A program made the translations under genes and the position numbers. From Lachnospiraceae bacterium (lineage in GTDB: Bacteria > Bacillota > Clostridia > Lachnospirales > Lachnospiraceae), in contig CAJTHM010000009.1 in the NCBI GenBank assembly GCA_910576125.1, positions 62,001 through 126,000 of the forward strand: a DNA stretch of 64,000 nucleotides, given 5' to 3'. A model generated the notes under the pieces. That model was not told where the DNA came from. It did no database searches and saw only the letters and a list, made by a program, of their open reading frames with translations. Shown here piece by piece: positions 1-8,914 of the stretch (within the stretch, counting starts at the first letter, position 1; every line of letters starts with the position of its first letter).

Positions 1-1049
1 CTTTTGTCAGGAAGATAAAGGGGCCGAACCTGCAGCTGAAAAAGGACAGGAACCTGATGCGGGAAATCTGGAAGTACAAGTGGAGCAGCCAGGTGAACGC
101 CGCTCTGATTGAGGTGTCCGTCTATGGGGCCACTCTGGAGGAGGCCGTGATCAGCCTGGTGAAAGAGGAACTTAAAAAAGAACTGGGGGCCAGGGAGAGC
201 GCGCTGCTGCTGACGAGGGTCTTCGAGATGGGGCTGAAAGACCAGACGGAGCCGGTCTTCGTCCGGGTGCATGAACTGCTGCTCCAGGATACGGACTTCT
301 ATTCCGTCGCGGAGGCATTAAAGAGCCTGATGATGATGGAGGAGCTGGAGAGCCTGTACGGTTCCAGGCTGGACTTCGGGGAGCTGATAGCCATCGGCTG
401 CAGAAAGCTGATTGGCCTGCTGCCCGCCATGGCAAGGATTAAGGACGAGGATTTGGATTCCTGCATGAACGCGCTGAAGCTTCTGTACCGGGTTACGGGG
501 CGGGAGAGCATGGCAGGGCAGGAAAGGAGCGACTACTTCTCTGTCTTGGAAAAGATGACCCGGGACGGTGAAATCAACGCGGGCTTAAACGGCTGTGTCC
601 ACGGCATTCTTTATGGGAGCGGCAGGGAGGCGGCTGACGAGATAGAGATGGTCTGTAAGGGATATCTGGGCGGGACCAAAGAGCAGCTGTTTTCCACGGC
701 ACAGTTTTTCCGGGGGCTGTTCTTCACGGCAAGGGACCTGGTGTTCATCGGGGAGCAGTTCGTGCGGATGCTGGACGGGTTCTACGGAACGGTTTCCGAG
801 GAGGAGTTCATGGAGCTTCTGCCGAAGCTGCGCATGGCCTTTGCCTATTTCACGCCCCGGGAGATTGACAGGATCGCCGCCATGGCAGCGGGGCTTCACG
901 GAAAGGGCGGACAGGATATTCTGGAGCGGACGAAAGTCTACCCGGACTGGTACGCCTATGGGAAAGAGCTGGATGATTATGTGAGGGCCCGGATGGCAGT
1001 GCGCAAAGATTTTCTAAGCGGTCAAAGTACGACCGCTAAGAAAATCTAA
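1..1049 (+). CDS. DUF5682-type protein (YehM-like), 5'-truncated by the window edge
   Basis: The frame is open to the first base of the window (codons in phase with position 3), so the first ATG at 57 is probably internal and this is the C-terminal ~348 residues of a longer protein. The visible part is mostly helical, with no membrane segment or obvious catalytic motif. Identification rests on context: a VWA protein, a SWIM zinc-finger protein and a DUF4132 protein follow, the set found with DUF5682 and a MoxR AAA ATPase in E. coli yehLMPQ/yehI. The MoxR ATPase would be expected just upstream, outside the window. The last ~15 codons lie inside a palindromic repeat (999-1058), so the native C-terminus has been replaced or extended by repeat DNA. 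Function in the family is unknown; a client or adaptor for the MoxR/VWA pair is inference. Confidence 0.6.
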   Translation, partial: FVRKIKGPNLQLKKDRNLMREIWKYKWSSQVNAALIEVSVYGATLEEAVISLVKEELKKELGARESALLLTRVFEMGLKDQTEPVFVRVHELLLQDTDFYSVAEALKSLMMMEELESLYGSRLDFGELIAIGCRKLIGLLPAMARIKDEDLDSCMNALKLLYRVTGRESMAGQERSDYFSVLEKMTRDGEINAGLNGCVHGILYGSGREAADEIEMVCKGYLGGTKEQLFSTAQFFRGLFFTARDLVFIGEQFVRMLDGFYGTVSEEEFMELLPKLRMAFAYFTPREIDRIAAMAAGLHGKGGQDILERTKVYPDWYAYGKELDDYVRARMAVRKDFLSGQSTTAKKI

Positions 1050-1100
1050 GTTGCGCACGGAAGAATGCCTAAAGTGCAGGCATTCTTCCAGACTTGCACC
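999..1100 (+). repeat. Compound palindromic repeat, copy 1
   Basis: An 8-bp outer stem (999-1006 with 1051-1058) encloses a hairpin with 17-nt arms (1007-1023 and 1031-1047), a single A-A mismatch and the loop AAAGTAC. Directly abutting is a perfect 12-bp hairpin (1059-1070 and 1078-1089) with loop AAAGTGC, then AGACTTGCACC. The same architecture recurs at 49277-49409 (inverted) and 51981-52068. It overlaps the stop codon of the upstream gene. A further 9-bp hairpin, 1131-1152, ends in a short T run and may act as a weak terminator or attenuator before the VWA gene; it is not part of the shared unit. Confidence 0.85.
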
Positions 1101-1191
1101 AATTGTTTGGGCCGCCGAAAGGAGTTTACCAAATTGTCGTAGGCGACAATTTTTAGAGCCATCGCGCAGCGATTATATATAGGAGGGAAGT

Positions 1192-2319
1192 ATGGCAGAC
1201 GAACAGGAGATTTTGAATCGCTGGAGGCTTGTGCTGGGGAAATATGCTTCGGGGCAGATTCCCTTTTCCTCCGGGAATTTAAATTACATGGACATGGAAA
1301 ATGTGCTGGACTATCTGTATTCCAGAGAGTATGGGGAGGAACAGGAGGTGCGCAGGGACCGGGCGGGAGGCAGCGATGGTTCCCAGCTTACGGTGCCCTA
1401 CTGGCTGCATGAAATCAAGCGGCTCTTTCCCAGGCGGACAGTGGAGGTCCTGGAACGCCACGCCCTGGAAAAATACGGGATGACGGAACTCCTCACGGAT
1501 CCGGATGTGCTGCGGAAACTGGAGCCCAACAAGGAGCTGTTAAAGACCATCCTGGAGCTGAAGCACATGATGAAAGGGGAGGTGCTGTCCCTGGCCCGGG
1601 AAATCGTGCGGAAAGTGGCTGAGGAGATCGCCAGGAAACTGGAACAGGAGGTGCGGCTGTCCTTTTTCGGCCAGATTAACCGAAATGCCAGTTCCCCGGT
1701 GAAATCCGCCCGGAACCTTGACATGAAGAAGACCATCCGCATGAACCTGAAGAATTATGACAATGAAAGGCAGCAGATCGTACTGAAAAATGTATATTTT
1801 AATTCGCGGATGAAGAAATACAACCAGTGGCGGGTGGTGATCTGCGTGGACGAGAGCGGCTCCATGCTTGACTCCGTCATCCACAGCGCCATCATGGCGG
1901 GGATTTTCGCGAAGCTTCCCATGCTGGACACGAAGCTGGTGATATTCGACACCAATGTGGTGGATCTGAGCGGTTATGTGGAGGATCCGGTGGAGACTTT
2001 GATGAGCGTCCAGCTGGGCGGCGGCACCAATATCGCGGGGGCTTTAAGCTACTGCGAGGGGCTGATCGACTTTCCTTTCCGGACCATGGTGGTGCTGGTG
2101 ACGGATCTCTACGAGGGCGCCGGATACCAGCGGCTCTACAGCACGGCGAAAGGAATCATCGAGAGCGGGGCGAAGCTGGTGGTGCTCACCGCCCTGGACA
2201 TGGATGCCAATCCCAATTATGACAGGAACGCCGCCCAGGCGCTTTCGGATATGGGGGCTTTCGTGGGAGCCATGACGCCGGAGGAGCTGGCGGGGTGGAT
2301 CGGGAAGATGATTGCGTGA
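1192..2319 (+). CDS. VWA domain protein (YehP/CoxE-like)
   Basis: A 375-residue cytoplasmic protein with no signal peptide. Residues 1-200 are helical and charged; residues ~213-375 form a von Willebrand A domain with a complete metal-ion-dependent adhesion site: D220-x-S-x-S (VDESGSM), a Gly-rich Thr loop (GGGTNIAG) and an LVTDLYEG aspartate. ATG 1192 follows TATAGGAGGGAAGT, a strong ribosome-binding site. Proteins of this type pair with MoxR AAA ATPases, where the VWA metal site is thought to dock clients or partners for ATP-driven remodelling. It is preceded at 143 bp by the DUF5682 gene, with a palindromic repeat between them, and followed by a terminator, so it closes the first transcription unit of the locus. 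Confidence 0.85.
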   Translation: MADEQEILNRWRLVLGKYASGQIPFSSGNLNYMDMENVLDYLYSREYGEEQEVRRDRAGGSDGSQLTVPYWLHEIKRLFPRRTVEVLERHALEKYGMTELLTDPDVLRKLEPNKELLKTILELKHMMKGEVLSLAREIVRKVAEEIARKLEQEVRLSFFGQINRNASSPVKSARNLDMKKTIRMNLKNYDNERQQIVLKNVYFNSRMKKYNQWRVVICVDESGSMLDSVIHSAIMAGIFAKLPMLDTKLVIFDTNVVDLSGYVEDPVETLMSVQLGGGTNIAGALSYCEGLIDFPFRTMVVLVTDLYEGAGYQRLYSTAKGIIESGAKLVVLTALDMDANPNYDRNAAQALSDMGAFVGAMTPEELAGWIGKMIA

Positions 2320-2450
2320 GGAGTTGGACTTTATTTTGAATTATGGCCTATGGAGCGCAGGGCAATGGAGGTGGTCAATGTACGGTAATGGAGTGGCTGG
2401 ACCTGCCAGCCTGATAAGCTCCCATAAATAAATTTTCTGTAATAAAAAAC

Positions 2451-2508
2451 AAAAAGATCCTGACATAAGCATGAAAGCCAGAGCTGACAGACTTATGCCG
2501 GGATTTTT
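2451..2508. terminator. Bidirectional-type intrinsic terminator after the VWA gene
   Basis: AAAAAGATCC and CATAAG on the left pair with CTTATG and GGATTTTT on the right around a ~22-nt loop, giving an A-tract/stem/T-tract hairpin that can work on both strands. It separates the VWA gene from the SWIM gene. The remainder of 2320-2630 holds no credible gene. Confidence 0.7.
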
Positions 2509-2581
2509 GCGTATACAAGCCTGGCGTCATCGCGCCAAAAAGCGCTGACGGAGAAAGGGCAATTCTGCCACCCATTTCGTC

Positions 2582-2610
2582 TTGACATGAACTATGGCAG
2601 GAATTACTAT
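2582..2610 (+). promoter_or_regulatory. Sigma-A type promoter for the SWIM-DUF4132 unit
   Basis: TTGACA (2582-2587), 17-bp spacer, TACTAT (2605-2610), about 20 bp before the ATG at 2631. This implies a very short leader and a transcription unit separate from the upstream VWA gene. Confidence 0.6.
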
Positions 2611-2630
2611 ATTAATAAGAGGAGATTCAT

Positions 2631-4904
2631 ATGGAAAAGTGGAGAGAAAGACTGGCAGGGATAGACGATGACTATCTGATCGGCATCAGCAATAAGGGCA
2701 TCGTCAAACGCGCCTATAAAGACATGGAAGAGGGGCTTTCCGGAGGGGAGGCGTCGGCCGAAATCGGGGCTCTGGGAGATGAAGTGGCGATAAAGGTGGG
2801 AGGAGAGACCGTGACGGTGCGGTTTCCTCTCGGAGAGAGCAAATGCACCTGTCCCTCCCGGAGCATCTGCCGCCATGTGGTGCGTGGGATTCTGCTTCTG
2901 AAAGAGAGATGCCTGGAGGGCCATGGGGCGGATGCGGCGGAAAGCGCCCGGGAGCCGCTGGCATCCGCGCCTGAATGCATACAGGGCGGGGCAGATGGTC
3001 CGGAACAGAAAGCCGCCCCTGATTTTGCCGGTATGCCTGACAGGGCAGCCGCATCTGACCAGAACAGGGATGATGACGCCGGGAGCAGACAGAGCCAGGA
3101 AAACCATGTGCGGAAAGAAATTAACAATTTTTCGTTTACAAAATTAAAAAAGACGCTGGGGAACCGGCATTTCCAGACCTTTGTCAACCAGGTGGCAGCA
3201 GATATCCGCCCGGGGATACAATACGCCTCCGTGGTCACGGTACAGCTGGCGGAGCCGGGAATGGTGGTAAAACTTTTGTCCCCTCTGGAATATTCCACCT
3301 GCACCTGCCACAAAAAGGAACTGTGCCGGCATAAGGCTGCGGCCATTCTCTGGTGCCAGCTGGAAGCAGGCGTCTTAAAGAAAGAGGACTTGATAAAAGA
3401 GGCGGAGGACGCGCCCGCATACGACATGGAGGAGGTAAAGGATGCGGCAGGACAGATGCGGGCCTTTTTGGAGGAGCTGCTGGGCACCGGGCTTTCCCGG
3501 GTGTCGCCGGACGCGCCAGACTTCTTGGAGCGGCTGGCCATCATCAGCCACGATGCGCTGCTGGCCAGGTTCGAGGGATATTTCCGGGCTCTGGCTGATT
3601 CTTATGACAGATATCTGAAGCGGAAAGCGGCATTTCAGACAAAGGATCTGATGGAGCAGCTGACCAGGCTCTACCGACGTGTGGAGGGGCTGCTGCAGGC
3701 AGAGGACAGCGCTCAGGTGGCGGCCCTTGCCGGGGAATTCAGGGCCGACTATCTTCCCGTGGGAAATCTTGACCTGATCGGGATTGCCGCGGAACGGTTT
3801 CAGAGCCAGACCGGGTATGAGGGGGAGACCATATATTTTCTGGAAGAAAATACAAAGGAATGGTATACCTACACCAATGCCAAACCTGTATTTTACGATA
3901 CGGCCAGGAGAAGAAGCAGCGCGAAAAAAGAGGCGGCCCTGCAGGGTCCCGCTCCCTGGGGGCTGGGAATCTCCCTTGAAAATCTCCTGAAAGTCAGGAT
4001 TCATCTGACCGGGGCAAAGTGCGACGCAAGGAACCGTCTTTCCTCCAGCCAGGAGACAAAGGGAGAGGTAACAGGGGAACGAGGGCTATGCGCATATGAT
4101 ATTAAGAAATGGTATTATCGGGATTTCGGCATACTTTTCAGGGAACAGATTGGAAAGCGGCAGGGAGAAAGCTTCCGCGGGCAGAAAGAAGCCGGAAAAG
4201 GTACGGAGCTTGTGTTCGTCCAGCCGGATTCCTGCGCCAAAGCGGAATTTTCCCAGACAGACCAGCAGCTGACCCTCCCGCTGTATGACAGGGCAGGGCA
4301 TGAACTGCTGGTGGAGGTCACATATTCCAGGGAGGAGGCCGGAACCATCCGCTATCTGGAGCGGATTTCGGAAAAGAGGCTGTCCTGTTTTCTGGGAAAG
4401 GTGACCCTGTGGGACGGAAGACTGCGGATGTACCCGGTGGATTTGCTGGACATAGAGGAGCCGGAGGATGGGGATGCCGCCGGGGACAATGCGGACGCAC
4501 CGGACAGCCCGGCGGACAAAGAGGCCGCAGCTGACGGAAAAGACGCAGATGGCCGGAAGACGGAAACGGAGGTTTCCACGGGCCGTCAGACGAAACATGA
4601 AGTCGCAGAGGACATTGCGAAAGAGATTCTTCTGCTGATGGAGGATCTGTGCCAGAGCGGTTTCGACACGGTTCATGAAAGCACATGGAAAGACATGCAG
4701 AAAGCGGCCCGGCTGACGGAGCAGTACGGTATGAAATATCTGTCAAAACTGCTGGGGGGTCTTGCAGGAGAAGCGGAGGCGGGACGCCACCGGATGGAAA
4801 GACGGATAGGGCCTATGGCCGGACTCTATGCCGATGTCATCGAATATCTGCATTTTGCCGCCCAGAAAGCGGCCTATGACAGAGGTGCGGATTACTATAC
4901 ATAA
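2631..4904 (+). CDS. SWIM zinc-finger protein (YehQ-like)
   Basis: 757 residues with two SWIM-type zinc sites of form CxCx5CxH: C72/C74/C80/H82 and C224/C226/C232/H234. SWIM domains bind nucleic acid or protein partners. The middle is long and helical. Near residues 620-650 there is a low-complexity stretch rich in Asp, Ala, Lys and Glu that looks like a flexible linker, followed by a compact helical tail. The start at 2631 is preceded by AAGAGGAGATTC. It is followed 35 bp later by the DUF4132 gene, and the pair has its own promoter. In E. coli, YehQ is the SWIM member of the same gene set. No biochemical role is established; recruitment of nucleic acid or clients to the MoxR-VWA machine is inference. 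Confidence 0.8.
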   Translation: MEKWRERLAGIDDDYLIGISNKGIVKRAYKDMEEGLSGGEASAEIGALGDEVAIKVGGETVTVRFPLGESKCTCPSRSICRHVVRGILLLKERCLEGHGADAAESAREPLASAPECIQGGADGPEQKAAPDFAGMPDRAAASDQNRDDDAGSRQSQENHVRKEINNFSFTKLKKTLGNRHFQTFVNQVAADIRPGIQYASVVTVQLAEPGMVVKLLSPLEYSTCTCHKKELCRHKAAAILWCQLEAGVLKKEDLIKEAEDAPAYDMEEVKDAAGQMRAFLEELLGTGLSRVSPDAPDFLERLAIISHDALLARFEGYFRALADSYDRYLKRKAAFQTKDLMEQLTRLYRRVEGLLQAEDSAQVAALAGEFRADYLPVGNLDLIGIAAERFQSQTGYEGETIYFLEENTKEWYTYTNAKPVFYDTARRRSSAKKEAALQGPAPWGLGISLENLLKVRIHLTGAKCDARNRLSSSQETKGEVTGERGLCAYDIKKWYYRDFGILFREQIGKRQGESFRGQKEAGKGTELVFVQPDSCAKAEFSQTDQQLTLPLYDRAGHELLVEVTYSREEAGTIRYLERISEKRLSCFLGKVTLWDGRLRMYPVDLLDIEEPEDGDAAGDNADAPDSPADKEAAADGKDADGRKTETEVSTGRQTKHEVAEDIAKEILLLMEDLCQSGFDTVHESTWKDMQKAARLTEQYGMKYLSKLLGGLAGEAEAGRHRMERRIGPMAGLYADVIEYLHFAAQKAAYDRGADYYT

Positions 4905-4939
4905 AAATACGAAATAGAAATAACCAGGAGGTGTTCAAA

Positions 4940-7900
4940 ATGATTAACCCACAAAATCAGAGAACGGCAAAGATGATGGATCTTTTCGAGCAGATGAATC
5001 TGTTTTCGGAGGATGAGCTCACATGGATGGAGGACTATCTGGGCGGAACGGAAAGTCCCCAGGGGCTTGAGAAACTGGCATTCCATGACCTGACCTGTGT
5101 GCCCCGGGACTTGTCCTCTAAGATGCGGGAGCTGGTGAGAAAGGCCCGCGACCAGGAGGCGGGGAGAGCATGCGACCTGCTCTTTGCCCTGGGGCAGTCT
5201 ACCTGTCACAGCATGGTCCCGCCCATGTATGAATACACCCATCAGAGGAAAGATGTTATCCTGCCGGAGCCTGAGCAGAAAGCGGCAGTCTACGCGGTGG
5301 AAATCGGGTCTTCTGAATACCTGATCAGCCGTTCTACCATTCAGAATCTGACAAAGATTGCAGACGGCAATCCGGAAATCATCCGGAAAGCATGTTCTTA
5401 TCAGAAAGGGAAACAGGCTAACGGCAAGCTTGTCCTGCTGATGGTCTATTTCCAGATGAAATATCCCAATGTAAAGCTGGTGGAGGCAGGCGCGGACGGC
5501 AAGCCCGCGGGCATTTTTGGGGGAGTGGGGAAACTGCTGGGCCGCGGGGAAAAGGACGCAGGAGCCATCCGGGAAGTCCCAAAGGAGGACATGGAGCTTT
5601 TAAAAGAGTATGGGGAGATTCTCGCAAACAGCTTAGGGGCTTTGTACAATGGGCAGATGCCGCGGCTGGAACTGAACGAAATCCAGAATGCCGTGTACCA
5701 GGATAAGGTGGATGAGCGGATTCTGAAGATGGCGGGAAAGAATCTGCCGGTGAGCCGCTATATGCTGCGGCTTTTAGGAGGCACGGCTTTCGTCAATTAC
5801 GCCCAGTCGCCGCTGATAAAGAATGTGCTGCGGATATGCCTTGCTGCAAGCGCTGAGGCGATGCTGGACATCATGGCGAATATGGATCTGCGGGACGACC
5901 TGAGCCGGAATGGCGGAACCTATGACGAGATATTCGGCGTGGACGCTGGTCAGTTCATCGCCTGGGCGGCTGCCAAGGGACGGACAGAAATCCTTAAGAG
6001 TCAGTTCCGGCGAAACAAAGAGACCTATCTGGAACTCATGAAGACAGCGGATTTCGATGCCTTTAACAGGATGAATGCCGTCATCCGGGAGCTGGACCCC
6101 AGGCTGTATCAGGAGAGGGCGGGAAAGGATATGTCCAGGCAGCAGTCCCGGCTCATAGACTCCCTGGTGAAGATTGTGGACACTCAGACGGCCGGCGTGG
6201 TGCGGGATTATCTGGAAAACGGAAAGGGGATAGAGGCTCTGTACCCTTATGAGGATAAACTCCAGGGTAGCACCAGTTACAGATGGGGCGGAACCCACTG
6301 GAACATCCTGCAGGGCTATCAGACTGCCTACGGCTATGACGCCCTGAGCAACCGCTGCGAGGCCTTCCTGATGCTGTACAGGGCATATGCGAACACCAAC
6401 AGCCTGAGGAGCAACAGCGAGATTAAGGGAGATAAGGTGAAGCGGCTCTTTGCCGCAGTGGACGCGGAGGGACTGGACTTGAAGCGGCAGCTGAACGGAT
6501 ACGCGGATGCCTATGAGGCGCTGTATCTGGACAAATGGAAAGACCAGCTCCGAAATACCGTCAGAGGTATCTTCCAGAAGTATCTGGAGACCAGGCGGGA
6601 GGAGACGCTGACCGCTTTCCGGGAGACCGGCAGCACGGGAAGATGTCTGGGGCTCATAATATTGAAAGAGAATCCGGATCAGAACAAAGAAGCCATCCTG
6701 GGCTTTACCCAGGACACCTCCAAGGCAGTCCGGGAGGAGCTTTTGAACATTCTCTATGTACAGAAAGGCTGGGAGGAGGAAATCCTGAAACTGCTGTCCT
6801 CCAAAAAGGCCGCAGAGCGTGAAATCGCTGTCCGGGTGCTGACGAACTGGGACGGTGAAAAGTATGCGCCTGCTCTGAAGGAGAGTCTGGAAAAGGAGAA
6901 GAACAACAAAGTCAGGGCATTGCTGGAGAATGTGCTGCATGTGAGCAGCGAGGCCGGTGAGAATGCAGGCGGGAAGACATTGACCCGGGAGGACCTGGTG
7001 AAAGACCTCCACAAGGGCGGGAAAAAGCGCTCTCTGGCCTGGGCCTATGAGACGCCGTTCTCCGTGGTACATAAAAAGAACGGTGAGGAGGCCGGCGAGG
7101 AGTATCTGCAGGCTGTGTTCTTAAGTTATGCGGCCATGTCCCCCTGCGGCATGAGTCCCACTGCCGCTACCCTGGCTCGTGAACTGGAGGAGCGGGAATT
7201 CGCCGTCTATGTGAACGAACTTTTCGACAAATGGATGGAGGCCGGAGCGGAGTCCAAGAAGCGCTGGGTGCTCTATGCGGCGTCCATCCACGGCGGCGCC
7301 GATATCGTAAAGAAACTTTACCATCAGATCCAGGAGTGGCCCAATGCCGCCAGAGGCGCAATCGCATCGGAGGCAGTGCAGGCGCTGGCCCTTAGTCCGG
7401 AACCGCAGGCATTGCTTTTAGTGGATGGGATTTCCCGGAAATTCAAGTTCAAGCAGGTGAAAGCGGCAGCGGGAAAGGCCCTGGATTTCGCGGCTGCACA
7501 GCTTGGAATCACCACGGAGGAGCTGGCGGACAGGATCGTGCCGGCTCTGGGCTTTGACGAGAATATGGAGCGGGTGTTCGACTACGGAGAGCGGAAATTC
7601 ACCGTGACCATCACCACGGCTCTGGAGATAGAGGTCTTCGACGCAGGCGGCAAGAAGCTGAAGAATCTTCCCGCGCCGGGCAAAAAGGACGACGAGGCGA
7701 AAGCTGCCGCGGCCTACGACGAATTCAAGCAGATGAAGAAGCAGATGAAGACCACCGTGAGCAGCCAGAAGATGCGCCTGGAGATGGCATTATCCACCGG
7801 GCGGCTGTGGAGCATCGGGGCCTGGAAGAATCTGTTCGTGAAGAACCCGGTGATGCACCAGTTTGCCATGGGGCTGATCTGGGGGATTTATGAGGACAGG

Positions 7901-8629
7901 AAGCTGGTGAGCACATTCCGCTACATGGAGGACGGCTCTTTCAACACGGAGGACGAGGAGGAGTTTGAACTGCCGGAGGGCGGCCGGAATCAGGAGGACG
8001 GAGGGCAGCCCACCGGGCGAGACCGATATATTGGTCTTGTGCACCCTATCGAGCTCTCCGAAGATTCCCTGAAGACCTGGAAAGAGCAGCTGGAGGACTA
8101 CGAAATCACCCAGCCTGTGGAACAGCTTAACAGGCCGGTATATTACAGGACGAAAGAAGAGGAAGAGCAGAAGAGCCTGGAACGATTCGGCGGCTGCATC
8201 GTCAATGATCTGTCCCTGGGCGGCAAGCTGATGTCCATGGGGTGGTACCGCGGCTCCGTACAGGACGCGGGCGGCTTCTACAGCTATTACAGGGAGGACA
8301 AGGAGCTGGCGCTTGGAGTGGAGCTGCACTTCTCGGGCAGCTTCGTAGGCGGTGAAAATGAGGACGTGACAGTGTATGAGGCCAGATTCTACAACGCGGG
8401 AGGCACGGTGCTCGCCGGGAACGGCGGCGTCCTTGCAGGGAGTGTCCAGGACAGCAATGTGCCCGCGGGCATCAGGCGGGGCAGCTATGTGTATGATGAG
8501 GCCGATGACAGCAATTCCTATTTTCTGAAGGATGTGCCGGAGCGGTATTTCAGCGAAATCGTACTGCAGCTGGCCAAGGCCACCGCAACCAGCAAGGAAA
8601 AGGATGCCAACTGGAGGTCCGGACGGTAA
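4940..8629 (+). CDS. DUF4132 (MolR/YehI-like) protein
   Basis: A very large protein of 1229 residues. ATG 4940 is chosen over the in-frame GTG at 4931 because that GTG overlaps the AGGAGG ribosome-binding site (4926-4931). Residues ~580-700 look like HEAT-type helical repeats. The segment from ~950 to ~1075 carries the DUF4132 signature region, including WSIGAWKNLF, a GLIWGIYED stretch and a YIGLVHPIELS stretch. An acidic insert (DEEEFELPEGG) follows the signature block. It is cytoplasmic, with no membrane segments. DUF4132 proteins accompany WGR/MoxR/VWA/SWIM sets, and E. coli yehI lies beside yehLMPQ. Earlier annotation as a molybdate regulator is not supported by anything visible here. It is the last gene of the unit, and a terminator-like hairpin follows at 8741. 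Confidence 0.8.
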   Translation: MINPQNQRTAKMMDLFEQMNLFSEDELTWMEDYLGGTESPQGLEKLAFHDLTCVPRDLSSKMRELVRKARDQEAGRACDLLFALGQSTCHSMVPPMYEYTHQRKDVILPEPEQKAAVYAVEIGSSEYLISRSTIQNLTKIADGNPEIIRKACSYQKGKQANGKLVLLMVYFQMKYPNVKLVEAGADGKPAGIFGGVGKLLGRGEKDAGAIREVPKEDMELLKEYGEILANSLGALYNGQMPRLELNEIQNAVYQDKVDERILKMAGKNLPVSRYMLRLLGGTAFVNYAQSPLIKNVLRICLAASAEAMLDIMANMDLRDDLSRNGGTYDEIFGVDAGQFIAWAAAKGRTEILKSQFRRNKETYLELMKTADFDAFNRMNAVIRELDPRLYQERAGKDMSRQQSRLIDSLVKIVDTQTAGVVRDYLENGKGIEALYPYEDKLQGSTSYRWGGTHWNILQGYQTAYGYDALSNRCEAFLMLYRAYANTNSLRSNSEIKGDKVKRLFAAVDAEGLDLKRQLNGYADAYEALYLDKWKDQLRNTVRGIFQKYLETRREETLTAFRETGSTGRCLGLIILKENPDQNKEAILGFTQDTSKAVREELLNILYVQKGWEEEILKLLSSKKAAEREIAVRVLTNWDGEKYAPALKESLEKEKNNKVRALLENVLHVSSEAGENAGGKTLTREDLVKDLHKGGKKRSLAWAYETPFSVVHKKNGEEAGEEYLQAVFLSYAAMSPCGMSPTAATLARELEEREFAVYVNELFDKWMEAGAESKKRWVLYAASIHGGADIVKKLYHQIQEWPNAARGAIASEAVQALALSPEPQALLLVDGISRKFKFKQVKAAAGKALDFAAAQLGITTEELADRIVPALGFDENMERVFDYGERKFTVTITTALEIEVFDAGGKKLKNLPAPGKKDDEAKAAAAYDEFKQMKKQMKTTVSSQKMRLEMALSTGRLWSIGAWKNLFVKNPVMHQFAMGLIWGIYEDRKLVSTFRYMEDGSFNTEDEEEFELPEGGRNQEDGGQPTGRDRYIGLVHPIELSEDSLKTWKEQLEDYEITQPVEQLNRPVYYRTKEEEEQKSLERFGGCIVNDLSLGGKLMSMGWYRGSVQDAGGFYSYYREDKELALGVELHFSGSFVGGENEDVTVYEARFYNAGGTVLAGNGGVLAGSVQDSNVPAGIRRGSYVYDEADDSNSYFLKDVPERYFSEIVLQLAKATATSKEKDANWRSGR

Positions 8630-8740
8630 TAACAGTGCGGCAGGACGAATGCGGAATATGCTGCGGAATGCCGGCTGTTATCGGCAAGTCCGCAAATATC
8701 AGGATAAACCAGGGGCAGTCTGCCCCGAAAGACGGAAGAA

Positions 8741-8777
8741 CCCGCCCCACGGGAACAACAGTGAGGCGGGGCTCTTT
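8741..8777 (+). terminator. Terminator-like hairpin after DUF4132
   Basis: CCCGCC (8741-8746) pairs with GGCGGG (8765-8770), followed by GCTCTTTTA. A second small hairpin, GGGGCA/TGCCCC, lies at 8712-8726. The 8630-8914 gap between convergent genes shows nothing else. Confidence 0.5.
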
Positions 8778-8914
8778 TATGTCTCCAGGGAAAATGAGCC
8801 GTTTAGATGCCGCAGGATCCGGGCAGAATGGCTCTGTTTCTGCAGGCAATACGCGGAGCTGCCGTGGAGCGGTCATTTGCCGGATATACTGCGGGGGCAT
8901 GCGCAGCATTGCCG

